A DNA stretch of 64,000 nucleotides from Tepidisphaeraceae bacterium (GCA_035998445.1 DASYHQ010000008.1:186001-250000), one strand, 5' to 3'; numbered from the stretch's first letter, positions 1 to 9,484 are shown. Numbers and translations are program-made. Notes: generated by a model from the sequence alone, not told the origin.

Positions 1-445
1 TCAGGACGATCAGCGTCGCCGCGATGATCGTCAGCGAGTACATCCCGAAGCCGGCGGCCAGCCCAACGGCGGCGACGGACCACATGGCGGCGGCGGTCGT
101 CAGGCCGCGCACCGAACCCTTCGTCTGCAGAATCGTGCCGGCGCCCAGGAAGCCGATGCCCGTCATCACCGCGTACCCGATGCGGATCAGATCGACGTTG
201 ACATGCACACCCGCCCCGGCGCCGCCCCAGTCGGTGCGCGTCATCTGGATCGACACGACCATCACCAGCGCGCTGGCCATGCAGACGAGGATGTGCGTGC
301 GGAACCCCGCCTCGCGGCCACGGATCTCCCGCTCGGCCCCCACCAGCCCACCGGCAGTGGCGGCCAACAGCAGGCGAAAGATCGCTTCGGCGGTCCAGCC
401 GATATCGGACAGGAACTGGTGCAGGTACTGATCGAATGGGTTCAT
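1..445 (-). CDS. MgtC/SapB-family membrane protein (C-terminus outside window)
   Basis: Reading the minus strand from the ATG at 445 gives MNPFDQYLHQFL..., followed by the glycine-rich helix GGLVGAEREIRGREAGFRTH and then GIGFLGAGTILQ. Both are hallmarks of the MgtC/SapB family: the AERE...G.RTH segment and the GxGFLGAG repeat. At least four hydrophobic helices are visible in the 148 codons present, so this is an inner-membrane protein. MgtC proteins are linked to growth at low Mg2+ and to control of the F-type ATP synthase, but many homologues are uncharacterised. The frame is open to the first base of the window, so the C-terminal part, a soluble domain in some members, is not seen. Confidence 0.88.
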   Translation of the reverse strand, partial: MNPFDQYLHQFLSDIGWTAEAIFRLLLAATAGGLVGAEREIRGREAGFRTHILVCMASALVMVVSIQMTRTDWGGAGAGVHVNVDLIRIGYAVMTGIGFLGAGTILQTKGSVRGLTTAAAMWSVAAVGLAAGFGMYSLTIIAATLIVL

Positions 446-591
446 TGAGGGCGTTACCGCAGGTTGGAACGGCGGATCTTAACGAGTTCTTAACAATTGG
501 AGAAGAGGAAGGAATGTCTGGAGTTGAGCGGCCGAACTTCGGGGCGCTCCGGTCGCTCTCCTGCATGCTTCGGGAGAGGGAAAAGAGGCCG

Positions 592-2262
592 CTACTCAAT
601 CGGTTCTGGAATCGGCGTCTCCATCGGCCGGCGCCACAGCAGGTGAAGGCGCCAGTGGTCGTCGAGGCGCTCGGGGTAATCCAAGCGATAGTGCGCGCCG
701 CGGCTCTCGGTGCGCGTGTAGGCGGCGGTGGTGACGAGGAAGCAGACCGTCAGCATGTTCTGCAACTCCCAACCCGCGACGGCGGCGGGTTGGCCGAGCG
801 TCGTGGGGTTGAAGGTCTTGTCCATCACGTAGCGGCTCCAGAACGCGATGATCTCGCGCGTCTCGGTCAGGCGGTCGCCGTCGCGCTCAATGCCGACGTT
901 GCGCCACATCACGCTGCGCAGGGAGCTCTTCACGTCGACGATGTCCAGCTCGGTCTTGTTGCTCTTGTCAATCTTGTATTCAAGGTGATGCGGGAACTTC
1001 ACGGCGTTTGCCGTCGCCTCGCGGGCGGCGTCCTCACCGGCGCGGGCGCCGAAGGTCAGACCTTCCAACAGCGAATTGCTTGCCAATCGATTGGCCCCGT
1101 GCAGGCCGCTGCAACTGGCTTCGCCGACGGCGTACAAACCGTTGAGGCTCGTGCGGCCCATCTCGTCGGCGTCCACACCGCCGATCATGTAGTGCGTCGC
1201 GGGGTGCGTGGGGATGAGGTCCTTGGCGGAGTCCAGTTCGAAGTCGGTCAGCAGCTTCTGCAACTGCGGGAAGCGCTCGCGGAACTTTGTTTGTTCCAGG
1301 TGTCGCGCGTCGAGGAAGACGTGCGTGAAGTGCGTGCGACGGATCTGTTCGACGATCGCCCGGCTGACCACGTCGCGCGGCGCGAGCTCGCCGTCCTTGT
1401 GGTAGTCGAACATGAAGCGGTAACCGTTGCGATCGACGAGGTACGCGCCCTCGCCGCGCACGGCTTCGGTGATCAATGCACGGCTGGCACCGGCGATGTA
1501 GAGCGTGGTGGGATGGAACTGCACCATCTCCATGTCCTGCAGTTTCGCCCCGGCGCGGTACGCCATCGCGTGACCGTCAGCGGTGGCGATCTTCGGATTC
1601 GTGCTTTCGCGATACAGCTGGCCCGCCCCGCCACTGGCCAAGATCGTCCGCTGGGCCCAGATGAGCGTTTCTTTGCCATCGATCAGCGCCAGTGCCCCTA
1701 CGCAACGGCCATCGTCGGTGACGAGGTCGATCGCGAAGGTGTTCTCGCTGATGCGGATGTTGTCGCTGGATCGCACCTTGCGGATGAGCGTCTGAGCCAT
1801 CTCCTTGCCCGTCGCGTCACCGTAGGCGTGCAGGATGCGCGCGTAGCTGTGGCCCCCTTCGAGGCCATAGGCCAAGTCGTACGCATTGCCGGCCTGCTTA
1901 TCGAAGTTCGCGCCCCACTGAAGCAGTTCGAGGACGCGCTTGGGCCCCTCTTCGACGGTGATGCGGACTGCCTCTTCATCGCACAATCCGACGCCAACGA
2001 TCTCGGTGTCCTTGATGTGCGCTTCCACCGAATCCAACGGTTGCAACACCGCCGCCACGCCCCCTTGGGCGTACCATGTATTGGATTCATCGACGGAGTC
2101 CTTGGTGAGGATCAGCACGTCGGCCCCCGCGTCCGCCGCCGCGATCGCCGCACGCAGCCCCGCGACACCGCCACCAATGACCAGCACGTCCGTCACCTGC
2201 TGCGGCAGGCGGGACGCTTTGAACGGGACCAAATAACGGCGTTGGGTGAGGGCTTCGAACAT
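592..2262 (-). CDS. nadB: L-aspartate oxidase
   Basis: This 556-residue flavoprotein oxidises L-aspartate to iminoaspartate, the first step of de novo NAD synthesis in the cytosol. The N-terminus has the FAD Rossmann motif VIGGGVAGLRAAIAAADAG at about residues 28-46, followed by SNTWYAQGG. Near residues 350-400 come THPATHYMIGGV and GLYAVGEASCSGLHGANRL, the succinate dehydrogenase/NadB flavin- and substrate-binding signatures. The C-terminal helical domain carries the RxVMWRNVGIERD segment. Length and domain order are normal. nadA and nadC are not adjacent. The Asp-oxidase start at 2262 is about 55 bp from the divergent DUF433 gene, so the two probably share a promoter region. Confidence 0.96.
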   Translation of the reverse strand: MFEALTQRRYLVPFKASRLPQQVTDVLVIGGGVAGLRAAIAAADAGADVLILTKDSVDESNTWYAQGGVAAVLQPLDSVEAHIKDTEIVGVGLCDEEAVRITVEEGPKRVLELLQWGANFDKQAGNAYDLAYGLEGGHSYARILHAYGDATGKEMAQTLIRKVRSSDNIRISENTFAIDLVTDDGRCVGALALIDGKETLIWAQRTILASGGAGQLYRESTNPKIATADGHAMAYRAGAKLQDMEMVQFHPTTLYIAGASRALITEAVRGEGAYLVDRNGYRFMFDYHKDGELAPRDVVSRAIVEQIRRTHFTHVFLDARHLEQTKFRERFPQLQKLLTDFELDSAKDLIPTHPATHYMIGGVDADEMGRTSLNGLYAVGEASCSGLHGANRLASNSLLEGLTFGARAGEDAAREATANAVKFPHHLEYKIDKSNKTELDIVDVKSSLRSVMWRNVGIERDGDRLTETREIIAFWSRYVMDKTFNPTTLGQPAAVAGWELQNMLTVCFLVTTAAYTRTESRGAHYRLDYPERLDDHWRLHLLWRRPMETPIPEPIE

Positions 2263-2304
2263 AAGTTATCGCGAAGAATACTAAGCGAAACGCAGACAGC
2301 GCGG

Positions 2305-2310
2305 TACAAT
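2305..2310 (+). promoter_or_regulatory. -10-like hexamer 6 nt before the DUF433 start
   Basis: TACAAT is followed by 6 nt and then the ATG at 2317. No Shine-Dalgarno sequence lies between, so a transcript starting from this box would be leaderless or nearly so. The same arrangement recurs before several other genes in the window. Confidence 0.5.
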
Positions 2311-2316
2311 CAGTCA

Positions 2317-2544
2317 ATGGACTGGACGCAGTACATCGATCGAGATCCGCAGGTGATGTTAGGTAAACCGGTCTTCCGTGGCACGCGCATCACGGTCGAA
2401 TTCGTCCTGGACCGACTGTCCCAAGGCGCCACTGCGGACGACCTGCTGTCCAACTATGAGGGGCTGCGACCCGAACACATCCCCGCGGCTCTCGCGTACG
2501 CTGCCGCCACCATACGCAATGACGAACTGGTCGCGGCGCGATGA
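2317..2544 (+). CDS. DUF433 family antitoxin
   Basis: This 75-residue protein begins MDWTQYIDRDPQVMLGKPVFRGTRITVEFVLDRL. It carries the DUF433 pattern (I..dP.v..GkPvi.GTRi.V..il..L..G.s..dll..Y..l..e.i.aal.YA), a helix-turn-helix-like fold common in antitoxins paired with PIN-like toxins. The start at 2317 is chosen because the homology begins exactly there; the frame is open far upstream only because it runs antisense to nadB. Its stop overlaps the toxin start by 4 nt (ATGA), the usual translational coupling in these modules. It probably neutralises the downstream protein and represses the operon, by analogy with related pairs. Confidence 0.9.
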   Translation: MDWTQYIDRDPQVMLGKPVFRGTRITVEFVLDRLSQGATADDLLSNYEGLRPEHIPAALAYAAATIRNDELVAAR

Positions 2545-2894
2545 GGATCCTCGCTGACGCGCACATCGGCTGGCTGATCGTCCGGCATCTTGAGACGCTC
2601 GGTCACGACGTGTTGCGTGCCGCGACATTCCCGCCAAGCACGTCGGATGCGGAGATCCTGAAACGAGCGGTAGATGAAGGCCGCGTAATTCTGACCAGCG
2701 ACAAAGACTTCGGCGAACTCGTGTTCAGGCTCGGCCTGCGTGCGGTGGGCGTAGTGTTACTGCGAATTGACGTGCCGACGGAAGCCGAACGCCTCTCCGT
2801 TGTCGAATCGTTCTGGCCTGATATCGAGCAGGCGGTGGTCGGGCACTTCGTCACAGTGACGGCTCGGCGCGTTCGTCGGATACCCCTCCCGTAA
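2541..2894 (+). CDS. DUF5615 PIN-like toxin
   Basis: The 117-residue product MRILADAHIGWLIVRHLETLGHDVLRA... has the DUF5615 (Mut7-C/PIN-like) layout. An acidic residue sits in the first strand (LADAHI), a second acidic cluster follows at SDAEIL, and then comes VILTSDKDFGEL with the conserved DKDF. These acidic residues correspond to the metal-binding site of PIN nucleases, so RNA cleavage is the likely activity. The canonical first-strand pattern is LlDenl; here it is LADAHI, a mild deviation. It overlaps the DUF433 gene by 4 nt and forms a type II toxin-antitoxin pair with it. It runs convergently into nuoC with a gap of 5 nt. Confidence 0.88.
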   Translation: MRILADAHIGWLIVRHLETLGHDVLRAATFPPSTSDAEILKRAVDEGRVILTSDKDFGELVFRLGLRAVGVVLLRIDVPTEAERLSVVESFWPDIEQAVVGHFVTVTARRVRRIPLP

Positions 2895-2899
2895 CGTCA

Positions 2900-3478
2900 C
2901 TACGCCCCTTCGCGCGTGATGATCTTGTAGTTCTCGCGTTCACCGTTACCGCGTAGCGGGTAGTCCTTGCGCAGCGGGTAGTTGCCGTAGCCGTTCCAAG
3001 TGAGCAGGCGGCGCAAATCGGGGTGGCCGGTGAAGATGATGCCGAACATGTCGTAGGCCTCGCGCTCCATCCATTCGGCGCCGGGCCAGATGCCGGTGAC
3101 GCTGGGGACCTTCAGGCCGGGGTCACCGTCGGCCTCGGCGTCCTCGTCGCGCAGGGGCGTGCCGCCGACCGTATCCTGCGTGGGGTTCAGGAAGACCTTC
3201 AGCCACAGGCGGTCGTTGCGCGACAGGCTGCTCAGACCGTAGTTGACGGCAAAGCGATCCTTGGCGCCGGGGTAGTTCAGGTAGTCGACGCCGTTCAGCT
3301 CCGCCAGCATCTCGAACCGCAACGCCGGGTCGTCGCGCAGGTAACGGCAGACGTCGAGCAAATGCTCGCACGGCACGACGATTGTCACCATGTCGCGGAA
3401 CTCGCCGACCTTCAGCCCGATGTCGGGAAACTTGGCTTTCAGCGGGGCCAGGGCAGGATGGTTGATCGTACGGGGCAT
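2900..3478 (-). CDS. nuoC: NADH-quinone oxidoreductase subunit C (30 kDa)
   Basis: This 192-residue subunit belongs to the peripheral arm of respiratory complex I. The family signature is present as ...AEWMEREAYDMFGIIFTGHPDLRRLLTWNGYGNYPLRKDYPLRG, matching the complex I 30 kDa pattern E.E..DmFGi.f.gHPdLrRiL..d.....PLrKd.pl.G. The start at 3478 is supported by AAAGGA five nt upstream. An acidic stretch (DEDAEADGDPG, about residues 113-123) is inserted before the conserved core. No other nuo gene lies next to it in the window, so either the complex I genes are dispersed or this is an isolated copy. Confidence 0.93.
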   Translation of the reverse strand: MPRTINHPALAPLKAKFPDIGLKVGEFRDMVTIVVPCEHLLDVCRYLRDDPALRFEMLAELNGVDYLNYPGAKDRFAVNYGLSSLSRNDRLWLKVFLNPTQDTVGGTPLRDEDAEADGDPGLKVPSVTGIWPGAEWMEREAYDMFGIIFTGHPDLRRLLTWNGYGNYPLRKDYPLRGNGERENYKIITREGA

Positions 3479-3742
3479 CGGCTTCCTTTAAACGGCGTCT
3501 ACGAACGCGGGCAATTGTTGAGCGGCCCGGCCAAGCCGTCAAGCGATGGAGCCCGGGTTAAGTGGGGCAGCCAATCGACCGAAATATGGATTAGCAGCCT
3601 TCGACGCCCCTCATTTTGAGTGCGTACCGCACGCCTTACCGCGCTTGCGCACCCCTCGTAAGAACCGGCCACTAAAGTGGCCAGTCAGGTTGCGCGGGCT
3701 TTCAGGCTGGATACCTGATCGGGGAGTTCGGAGAACGACGCC

Positions 3743-3916
3743 ATGCGACGTATCAAGGACACGCTCAGGTCGATCGTACGCGACGAATCCGGCACGGAGA
3801 TCATCGAGTACGCGCTGATCCTGGGCATCATCAGCGTCGCGTCGATCTCGATGATCACGGTCTTCGGTGAAAAGGTCCTGGCAAAATGGACCTCCATCGA
3901 CAGCCACAGCTTCTAA
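3743..3916 (+). CDS. Flp/Fap-type pilin (type IVb), orphan
   Basis: This 57-codon frame encodes MRRIKDTLRSIVRDESGTEIIEYALILGIISVASI..., ending ...SIDSHSF. The segment DESGTEIIEYALILGII is the Flp pilin signature: a short basic leader, a Gly at the prepilin peptidase site, Glu at +5 relative to it, and a hydrophobic assembly helix. Flp pilins build tight-adherence (Tad) pili. No tad or cpa assembly genes are nearby, so the secretion machinery must be encoded elsewhere or this is a solitary pilin. An upstream GGAG lies about 9 nt from the ATG. A short palindrome (GCCACT-AA-AGTGGC) sits 60 bp upstream. Confidence 0.85.
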   Translation: MRRIKDTLRSIVRDESGTEIIEYALILGIISVASISMITVFGEKVLAKWTSIDSHSF

Positions 3917-3970
3917 AACCCCGACCCCACCACGGCGGCCTTCCCGCTTCAGCGGGGAGGTTCCTCCGCC

Positions 3971-5515
<1,545 letters not shown>

Positions 5516-5638
5516 AAATATCCTTCAACTAGTCGACCCGGAAGTTTTACCGAAACGCCGCCGGAATGCCACGGGCGGCGCGCCTCGTTTGGCGACGGTT
5601 ATCGCCGGTCAGACGCAGACGCGCGTGGGGAGCAAAGG

Positions 5639-5644
5639 TACAAT
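5639..5644 (+). promoter_or_regulatory. -10-like hexamer 7 nt before the GH43-like start
   Basis: TACAAT followed by 7 nt and the ATG at 5652, with no Shine-Dalgarno sequence in between. This is a candidate leaderless promoter. Confidence 0.5.
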
Positions 5645-5651
5645 CGCAGCG

Positions 5652-6530
5652 ATGATCACCCACCGCGTGTCCGCCGGACCGTTTACGCACATCTATGATC
5701 CCAGCATTGGCGAGGCGGAGCCGTGGTACATCAACGACCACTGTTTTGTGCACGGCCACGACGGGCTGTGGCACATGTTCGGCATCACGCACGCCGAGCC
5801 GGCGAATTCCGCGGAGGAAAAGTCGCTGGCGCACGCGACGGCGGCATCGCTGGCGGGTGGTCCGTGGACGAAGCAACCGTTCGCGCTGACGGCCGACCCG
5901 GCCGCGGGGGAAACGCACCTCTGGGCGCCCCACGTGCTGCGGCACGGCGGCATGTACTACATGTATTACTGCGCCGGTGGCAACAACGACGAGCAATACC
6001 GCATTCACCTCGCGACCTCGCCAGACCTGCGCCAATGGCAGCGCGTGGCTGACAACCCGGTGGTGACGGCCGGCTTCCACGGGCGCGATCCGTGCGTCAT
6101 CCGCGTGCGCGACCAGTGGGTGATGTACTACACCGCCACCAGCGAGCCGGCCGGTGGGTGGCACATCGTGGCGGCGCAGGTCAGCGACGACCTGGTGCAC
6201 TGGCGTGAGCCGCGCACGGTCTTCACCTGTCGCTTCAAAGGCAAATGGGGCGGCGGCACCGAGTCGCCGTTCGTGGTGGAAAAGGACGGCGCGTTCTACC
6301 TGTTCATCGGTCCACGCAGCATCAGCGACGACTACGACTACGGCCGCGACTACGACCGCACTCAGGTCTTCGCCTCGCGCGACCCGTTCCACTTCGACAT
6401 CAACGAGATGGTTGGCGAGATTCCCGCCCACGCCGCCGAGGTTGCACAGGACTTGGACGGCCAGTGGTACGTCTCGCGCTGCGGCTGGGGCCGCGGTGGA
6501 CTTTACCTGGCGCCCCTGATGTGGGGTTGA
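5652..6530 (+). CDS. GH43/GH32-type five-bladed beta-propeller glycosidase-like protein
   Basis: The 292-residue product has repeated blades of the form YDPSIGEAEPWYI, GLWHMFGIT, HLWAPHVLRHGGMYYMYYCAG, GRDPCVIRVRDQWVMYYTA and GGTESPFVVEKDGAFYLFIGP. This is the pattern of GH43/GH32/GH62-clan proteins, where the catalytic acids come from successive blades (D in the first blade, D in GRDP, E in TESP). Substrates in this clan are arabinans, xylans or fructans; which one applies cannot be read here. There is no signal peptide, so the protein appears cytosolic. The start at 5652 is chosen because upstream codons lack similarity and overlap the zwf promoter region. Hydrolase versus phosphorylase (GH130-like) activity is unresolved. 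Confidence 0.82.
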   Translation: MITHRVSAGPFTHIYDPSIGEAEPWYINDHCFVHGHDGLWHMFGITHAEPANSAEEKSLAHATAASLAGGPWTKQPFALTADPAAGETHLWAPHVLRHGGMYYMYYCAGGNNDEQYRIHLATSPDLRQWQRVADNPVVTAGFHGRDPCVIRVRDQWVMYYTATSEPAGGWHIVAAQVSDDLVHWREPRTVFTCRFKGKWGGGTESPFVVEKDGAFYLFIGPRSISDDYDYGRDYDRTQVFASRDPFHFDINEMVGEIPAHAAEVAQDLDGQWYVSRCGWGRGGLYLAPLMWG

Positions 6531-6601
6531 CACGCGATTTTCAACCGCCGTTTTGGCGCGTGACCGCTGCACGTGCGGAGCGAGGATGAGAGGCGGAGGC
6601 G

Positions 6602-6636
6602 GGCGGCCGAGACGTCGCGATGATGTCTCGGCCGCC
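6602..6636. terminator. Hairpin between convergent genes, possible bidirectional terminator
   Basis: GGCGGCCGAGAC at 6602-6613 pairs perfectly with GTCTCGGCCGCC at 6625-6636 across an 11-nt loop. It lies between two convergent genes. There is no clear T-run on either side, so termination is only a guess. Confidence 0.4.
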
Positions 6637-6671
6637 GGCTAATCTGGACGTCTCACGCAACCTTATCGATC

Positions 6672-6980
6672 TTATCGATGTACGACGCCCCGGCCGACCG
6701 AGTGCGTGACCGAGCCGCCGTCCGCGTCCTGCGTCGGCACCAGCATGCCCTGGGGCGACTCCGAGCCGCCCATGAGCGGCGTATTCATCGACTGCGGGTT
6801 CTGACCCAGCGACGGACCCTGCCCGCCCATGCCCTGACCGGAGTAGCCACCTTGTCCACCGCCGCCGGTCATCGATCCGCCACCCTGCTGGCCACCACCG
6901 GTCATGGTAACCCCGCGGTAGAACTCGTAAATCGCGTAGCCAATGAGCCCGTAAACCGCCAACTTGATCAAACGAAGCAT
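6672..6980 (-). CDS. Small glycine-rich membrane-anchored protein
   Basis: This 102-residue protein starts MLRLIKLAVYGLIGYAIYEFYRGV, a single hydrophobic helix with a short basic N-terminus. A low-complexity Gly/Gln/Met tail (MTGGGQQGGGSMTGGGGQGG...) follows, and then a short charged end. AGGAG six nt before the ATG gives strong support for the start at 6980. The layout suggests a membrane anchor with a flexible periplasmic or cytosolic tail. I do not recognise the family. It is transcribed towards the GH43-like gene and away from the M29 aminopeptidase, and no partner is evident. Confidence 0.75.
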   Translation of the reverse strand: MLRLIKLAVYGLIGYAIYEFYRGVTMTGGGQQGGGSMTGGGGQGGYSGQGMGGQGPSLGQNPQSMNTPLMGGSESPQGMLVPTQDADGGSVTHSVGRGVVHR

Positions 6981-7117
6981 AAAGTTCTCCTATTTTGAAA
7001 CGACAACCGAATGTAAGCCGCCGGTGCCATCGCGCCAGCCTGCAAAATATGAACGGAAAATTCGGCGACGCGTCCGGTTAGCGTCCCGGCAGGGTTGGCC
7101 ACCGGGAACGCCATCCC

Positions 7118-7123
7118 TACAAT
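7118..7123 (+). promoter_or_regulatory. -10-like hexamer 8 nt before the M29 peptidase start
   Basis: TACAAT, then 8 nt, then the ATG at 7132. No Shine-Dalgarno sequence is visible. Candidate leaderless promoter. Confidence 0.5.
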
Positions 7124-7131
7124 CGCGGCCT

Positions 7132-8256
7132 ATGCGTGACCCCCGCTTGGAACGACTTGCCGATGTGCTGGTGAACTACTCGACGGCCGTGAAGAAGGAC
7201 CAGGTTGTCCGCATCAGTGGCCCCCCGATCGCCCAGCCGCTGATCGTCGAGCTCTACCGCAAGGTGCTGGCCGCCGGTGGTCACCCGGCCGTGCGCATGG
7301 TGCCCGAAGAGCTCAACGAGATCTTCCTGAAGAACGCCACGGACGAACAGTTGAAGTGGTGCAACCCGATCAGCCAATACGAGTACGAGCGCATCGACTG
7401 CAGCATCGGCATCTGGGCTGAGGAAAACACCAAGGCCCTCAGCAACTGCGATCCGAAAAAGATCGGCGCCACACAGGCGGCCCGCAAGCCGCTCATGGAC
7501 ATCTTCATGAAGCGCGCCGCCGAGGGATCGCTGAAGTGGGTCGGCACGCAGTACCCGTCGCAGGCGCCCGCCCAGGACGCCGAGATGAGCCTGGCCGAGT
7601 ACGAGGACTTCGTCTTCAACGCCGGCCTGCTGAACCACCCCGACCCGGTCGCGGCGTGGAAGAAGGTCAGCGAGCGCCAACAGCGCCTCGTGGATTTCCT
7701 GCAGGGCAAGAAGGAGTACCGCGTTGTGTCCGCCAACGGCACCGACGTGCGCATGAGCCTTGAAGGCAAAACCTGGGTGAACTGCGACGGCCACGAGAAC
7801 TTCCCCGATGGTGAGGTGTTCAGCGGCCCCGTGATCGACAGCGTCGAGGGACAGATGAACTTCAGCTTCCCGGCCGTCCATCACGGCCGCGAGTGCGATG
7901 GGGTAAAGCTGACGTTCCGCAACGGCAAGGTCGTCGACGCCAGCGCGGCCAAGGGCGAGGACTTCCTCATCTCCATGCTCGACATGGACGCCGGCAGCCG
8001 CCACATCGGTGAGAACGCCATCGGCACCAACTACGACATCCAGCAGTACACGCGCAACACCCTGTTTGACGAAAAGATCGGCGGCACCGTCCACTTCGCG
8101 CTCGGCGCCGGCTACCCCGAAAGCGGCAACAACAACCAGTCCGGCCTGCACTGGGACATGGTCGTCGACCTTCGCCAAGGTGGCTTCGTGGAAGTGGACG
8201 GCGTGAAGATCATCGTGGACGGAAAGTTCACCAAAGAGGGCATGCCGGGGCTATAA
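7132..8256 (+). CDS. Aminopeptidase, peptidase family M29
   Basis: This 374-residue metallo-aminopeptidase resembles AmpS/aminopeptidase T, two-metal cytosolic exopeptidases with broad specificity. Typical segments are MRDPRLERLADVLVNYS at the N-terminus, NFPDGEVFSGPVIDSVEGQ (metal-ligand Glu region), and the C-terminal GTVHFALGAGYPESGNNNQSGLHWDMVVDL, which carries the His and Asp ligands. The frame is open 56 codons further upstream, but the family begins at MRDPRLE, so 7132 is the start. The stop codon TAA lies inside a TATAAT that probably serves the following antitoxin gene. Confidence 0.94.
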   Translation: MRDPRLERLADVLVNYSTAVKKDQVVRISGPPIAQPLIVELYRKVLAAGGHPAVRMVPEELNEIFLKNATDEQLKWCNPISQYEYERIDCSIGIWAEENTKALSNCDPKKIGATQAARKPLMDIFMKRAAEGSLKWVGTQYPSQAPAQDAEMSLAEYEDFVFNAGLLNHPDPVAAWKKVSERQQRLVDFLQGKKEYRVVSANGTDVRMSLEGKTWVNCDGHENFPDGEVFSGPVIDSVEGQMNFSFPAVHHGRECDGVKLTFRNGKVVDASAAKGEDFLISMLDMDAGSRHIGENAIGTNYDIQQYTRNTLFDEKIGGTVHFALGAGYPESGNNNQSGLHWDMVVDLRQGGFVEVDGVKIIVDGKFTKEGMPGL

Positions 8257-8274
8257 TAGCGATTGACTAAGGAG
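8252..8274 (+). promoter_or_regulatory. -10 box and ribosome binding site of the PIN toxin-antitoxin module
   Basis: TATAAT at 8252-8257 overlaps the stop codon of the M29 gene. AAGGAG at 8269-8274 sits 8 nt before the ATG at 8283. I cannot point to a convincing -35. Confidence 0.5.
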
Positions 8275-8282
8275 CGGCCGCG

Positions 8283-8564
8283 ATGACCAAACGACTTGAA
8301 CAAGCGATCAACGGGATGTCTCCTGACGCGATCAGGGAGTTGGAAGATTTCGCAGAGTTCCTTCAGTCGCGCCGGCCGAATCCCGAACAAGCGGTCCCCG
8401 ATCGCCGACTGTCTCTCAGCTGGGCTGGTGGGTTGGCGCATCTGCGCGATCAGTACGCCTCCGGTGTCGAACTCGCACATGCAATTCGCGATGAGTGGGC
8501 GGATTCCGTTGCGCCCCACGCTACGAGAACCGATGGAGATAAAACGCATCTCGACGGAGACTAA
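8283..8564 (+). CDS. Putative antitoxin of a PIN-domain toxin-antitoxin pair
   Basis: This 93-residue protein opens MTKRLEQAINGMSPDAIRELEDFAEFLQSRRP, the helical N-terminus seen in DUF2281-like antitoxins (L..ai..Lp.e...evldFveFL..r). The middle (LSLSWAGGLAHLRDQYASGVELAHAIRDEWAD) resembles the toxin-wrapping segment of VapB-type proteins. A strong AAGGAG lies 8 nt upstream. Its stop codon abuts the toxin ATG with no spacer, which argues for coupled translation. The assignment rests mainly on context and on these two segments; no classical DNA-binding domain is obvious. Confidence 0.8.
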   Translation: MTKRLEQAINGMSPDAIRELEDFAEFLQSRRPNPEQAVPDRRLSLSWAGGLAHLRDQYASGVELAHAIRDEWADSVAPHATRTDGDKTHLDGD

Positions 8565-8990
8565 ATGTATCTGGTCGACACCAACGTTTGGATCGAATCC
8601 CTGCTTTTACAAGCGAACGCCAACGAGGCCGATCAGTTCTTTCGATCCATCTCTCCGCGCGAGCTACTGATCACGGATTTCTCGACGCACAGCATCATCC
8701 TGAAGCTGCACAGACTGAACATGCACGCCAAAGCCGTCGAGTTTGCCGACGATCTGCTGCTGGCTCCGCAGGTGACGGTCATCACCATCCTGCCGTCCCA
8801 CTTACCCAGCGTGCTGAAGTGCATGCTGTCGACGGGTTTGGACTACGACGATGCTTATCAGTACGTCGCTGCGGAGGCGAATAACGCGACGATCGTGACG
8901 TTTGATGCCGACTTTACAAAGACTCCGCGAGGTGGCAAGTCGCCGGGACAAGCCGTGGCCGAAAGACGGACCACACCGGGGAGCCCCTAA
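8565..8990 (+). CDS. PIN-domain toxin (VapC-like ribonuclease)
   Basis: The 141-residue product begins MYLVDTNVWIESLL, the first PIN strand with its catalytic Asp. An acidic residue follows in the middle helices, then GLDYDDAYQYVAAEANNATIVTFDADFTKTPRG, which supplies the second and third acidic positions (DYDDAYQY and TFDADF). PIN toxins cleave tRNA or rRNA with Mg2+. It starts immediately after the antitoxin stop. The last 20 or so residues (GKSPGQAVAERRTTPGSP) run past the usual PIN end. Its stop overlaps the next gene by one base, so the GNAT gene could be in the same transcript. Confidence 0.92.
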   Translation: MYLVDTNVWIESLLLQANANEADQFFRSISPRELLITDFSTHSIILKLHRLNMHAKAVEFADDLLLAPQVTVITILPSHLPSVLKCMLSTGLDYDDAYQYVAAEANNATIVTFDADFTKTPRGGKSPGQAVAERRTTPGSP

Positions 8991-9484
8991 TGGACGGCCT
9001 CGACATCCGCCCTGCCATCGCGTCCGATCTGCTGTCGATCAACGAGATCTACAACCACTACGTCGGCTCCTCCACCGCAACGTACCAGACGCGCCCGATG
9101 TCGCTACAAGAGCGGGCGGCGTGGTTTGCCAAGTACGACGGGCTGCACCCGGTGATCGTCGCCGAGCGCGATGGGCGGATCGTCGGCTGGGCGTCGCTGG
9201 GCGAGTTCCACAAGCGCGAGGCGTTTCGCAATACGGTCGAGAGTTCGATCTACGTCCGCCACGACCAGCGCCGTCTGGGCATCGGTAAGGCCCTATTGGC
9301 CGAACTGATTCAGCAGGCCCGCGTGATCGGCCACCACACGATCATCGCCTCCATCGACAGCGAACAGTCCGCCAGCATCGTCCTCCACGAACACGCCGGC
9401 TTCGCCCGCGTCGGCCGCCTGCATCAGGTGGGGTACAAGTTCGGCCGCTGGCTGGACGTGATTTACATGCAGATGATGTTGTGA
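8990..9484 (+). CDS. GNAT N-acetyltransferase (phosphinothricin acetyltransferase-like)
   Basis: This 164-residue acyl-CoA transferase begins MDGLDIRPAIASDLLSINEIYNHYVGSSTATYQTRPMS. That is the start of the Pat/Bar/MnaT subgroup (I..at..D...I..IYN.yV..s.atfe). The acetyl-CoA loop is VRHDQRRLGIGKALL, with the RxxGxGxxL pattern. The C-terminus includes IASIDSEQSASIVLHEHAGFARVGRL..VGYKFGRWLDVIYMQ, also characteristic. Homologues acetylate phosphinothricin, methionine sulfone/sulfoximine or unknown amines. The ATG overlaps the stop of the PIN gene (TAATG), so it may ride on the toxin-antitoxin transcript by chance. Confidence 0.93.
   Translation: MDGLDIRPAIASDLLSINEIYNHYVGSSTATYQTRPMSLQERAAWFAKYDGLHPVIVAERDGRIVGWASLGEFHKREAFRNTVESSIYVRHDQRRLGIGKALLAELIQQARVIGHHTIIASIDSEQSASIVLHEHAGFARVGRLHQVGYKFGRWLDVIYMQMML

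Noticed and set aside
436-2316. Long plus-strand open frame running antisense to nadB
   Set aside because: It is an artefact of high GC third positions opposite nadB. Only its last 75 codons (from 2317) match a protein family.
2541-2894. Mobile island around the toxin-antitoxin pair
   Set aside because: No integrase, attachment repeats or composition change is visible. The pair is tightly packed between housekeeping genes.
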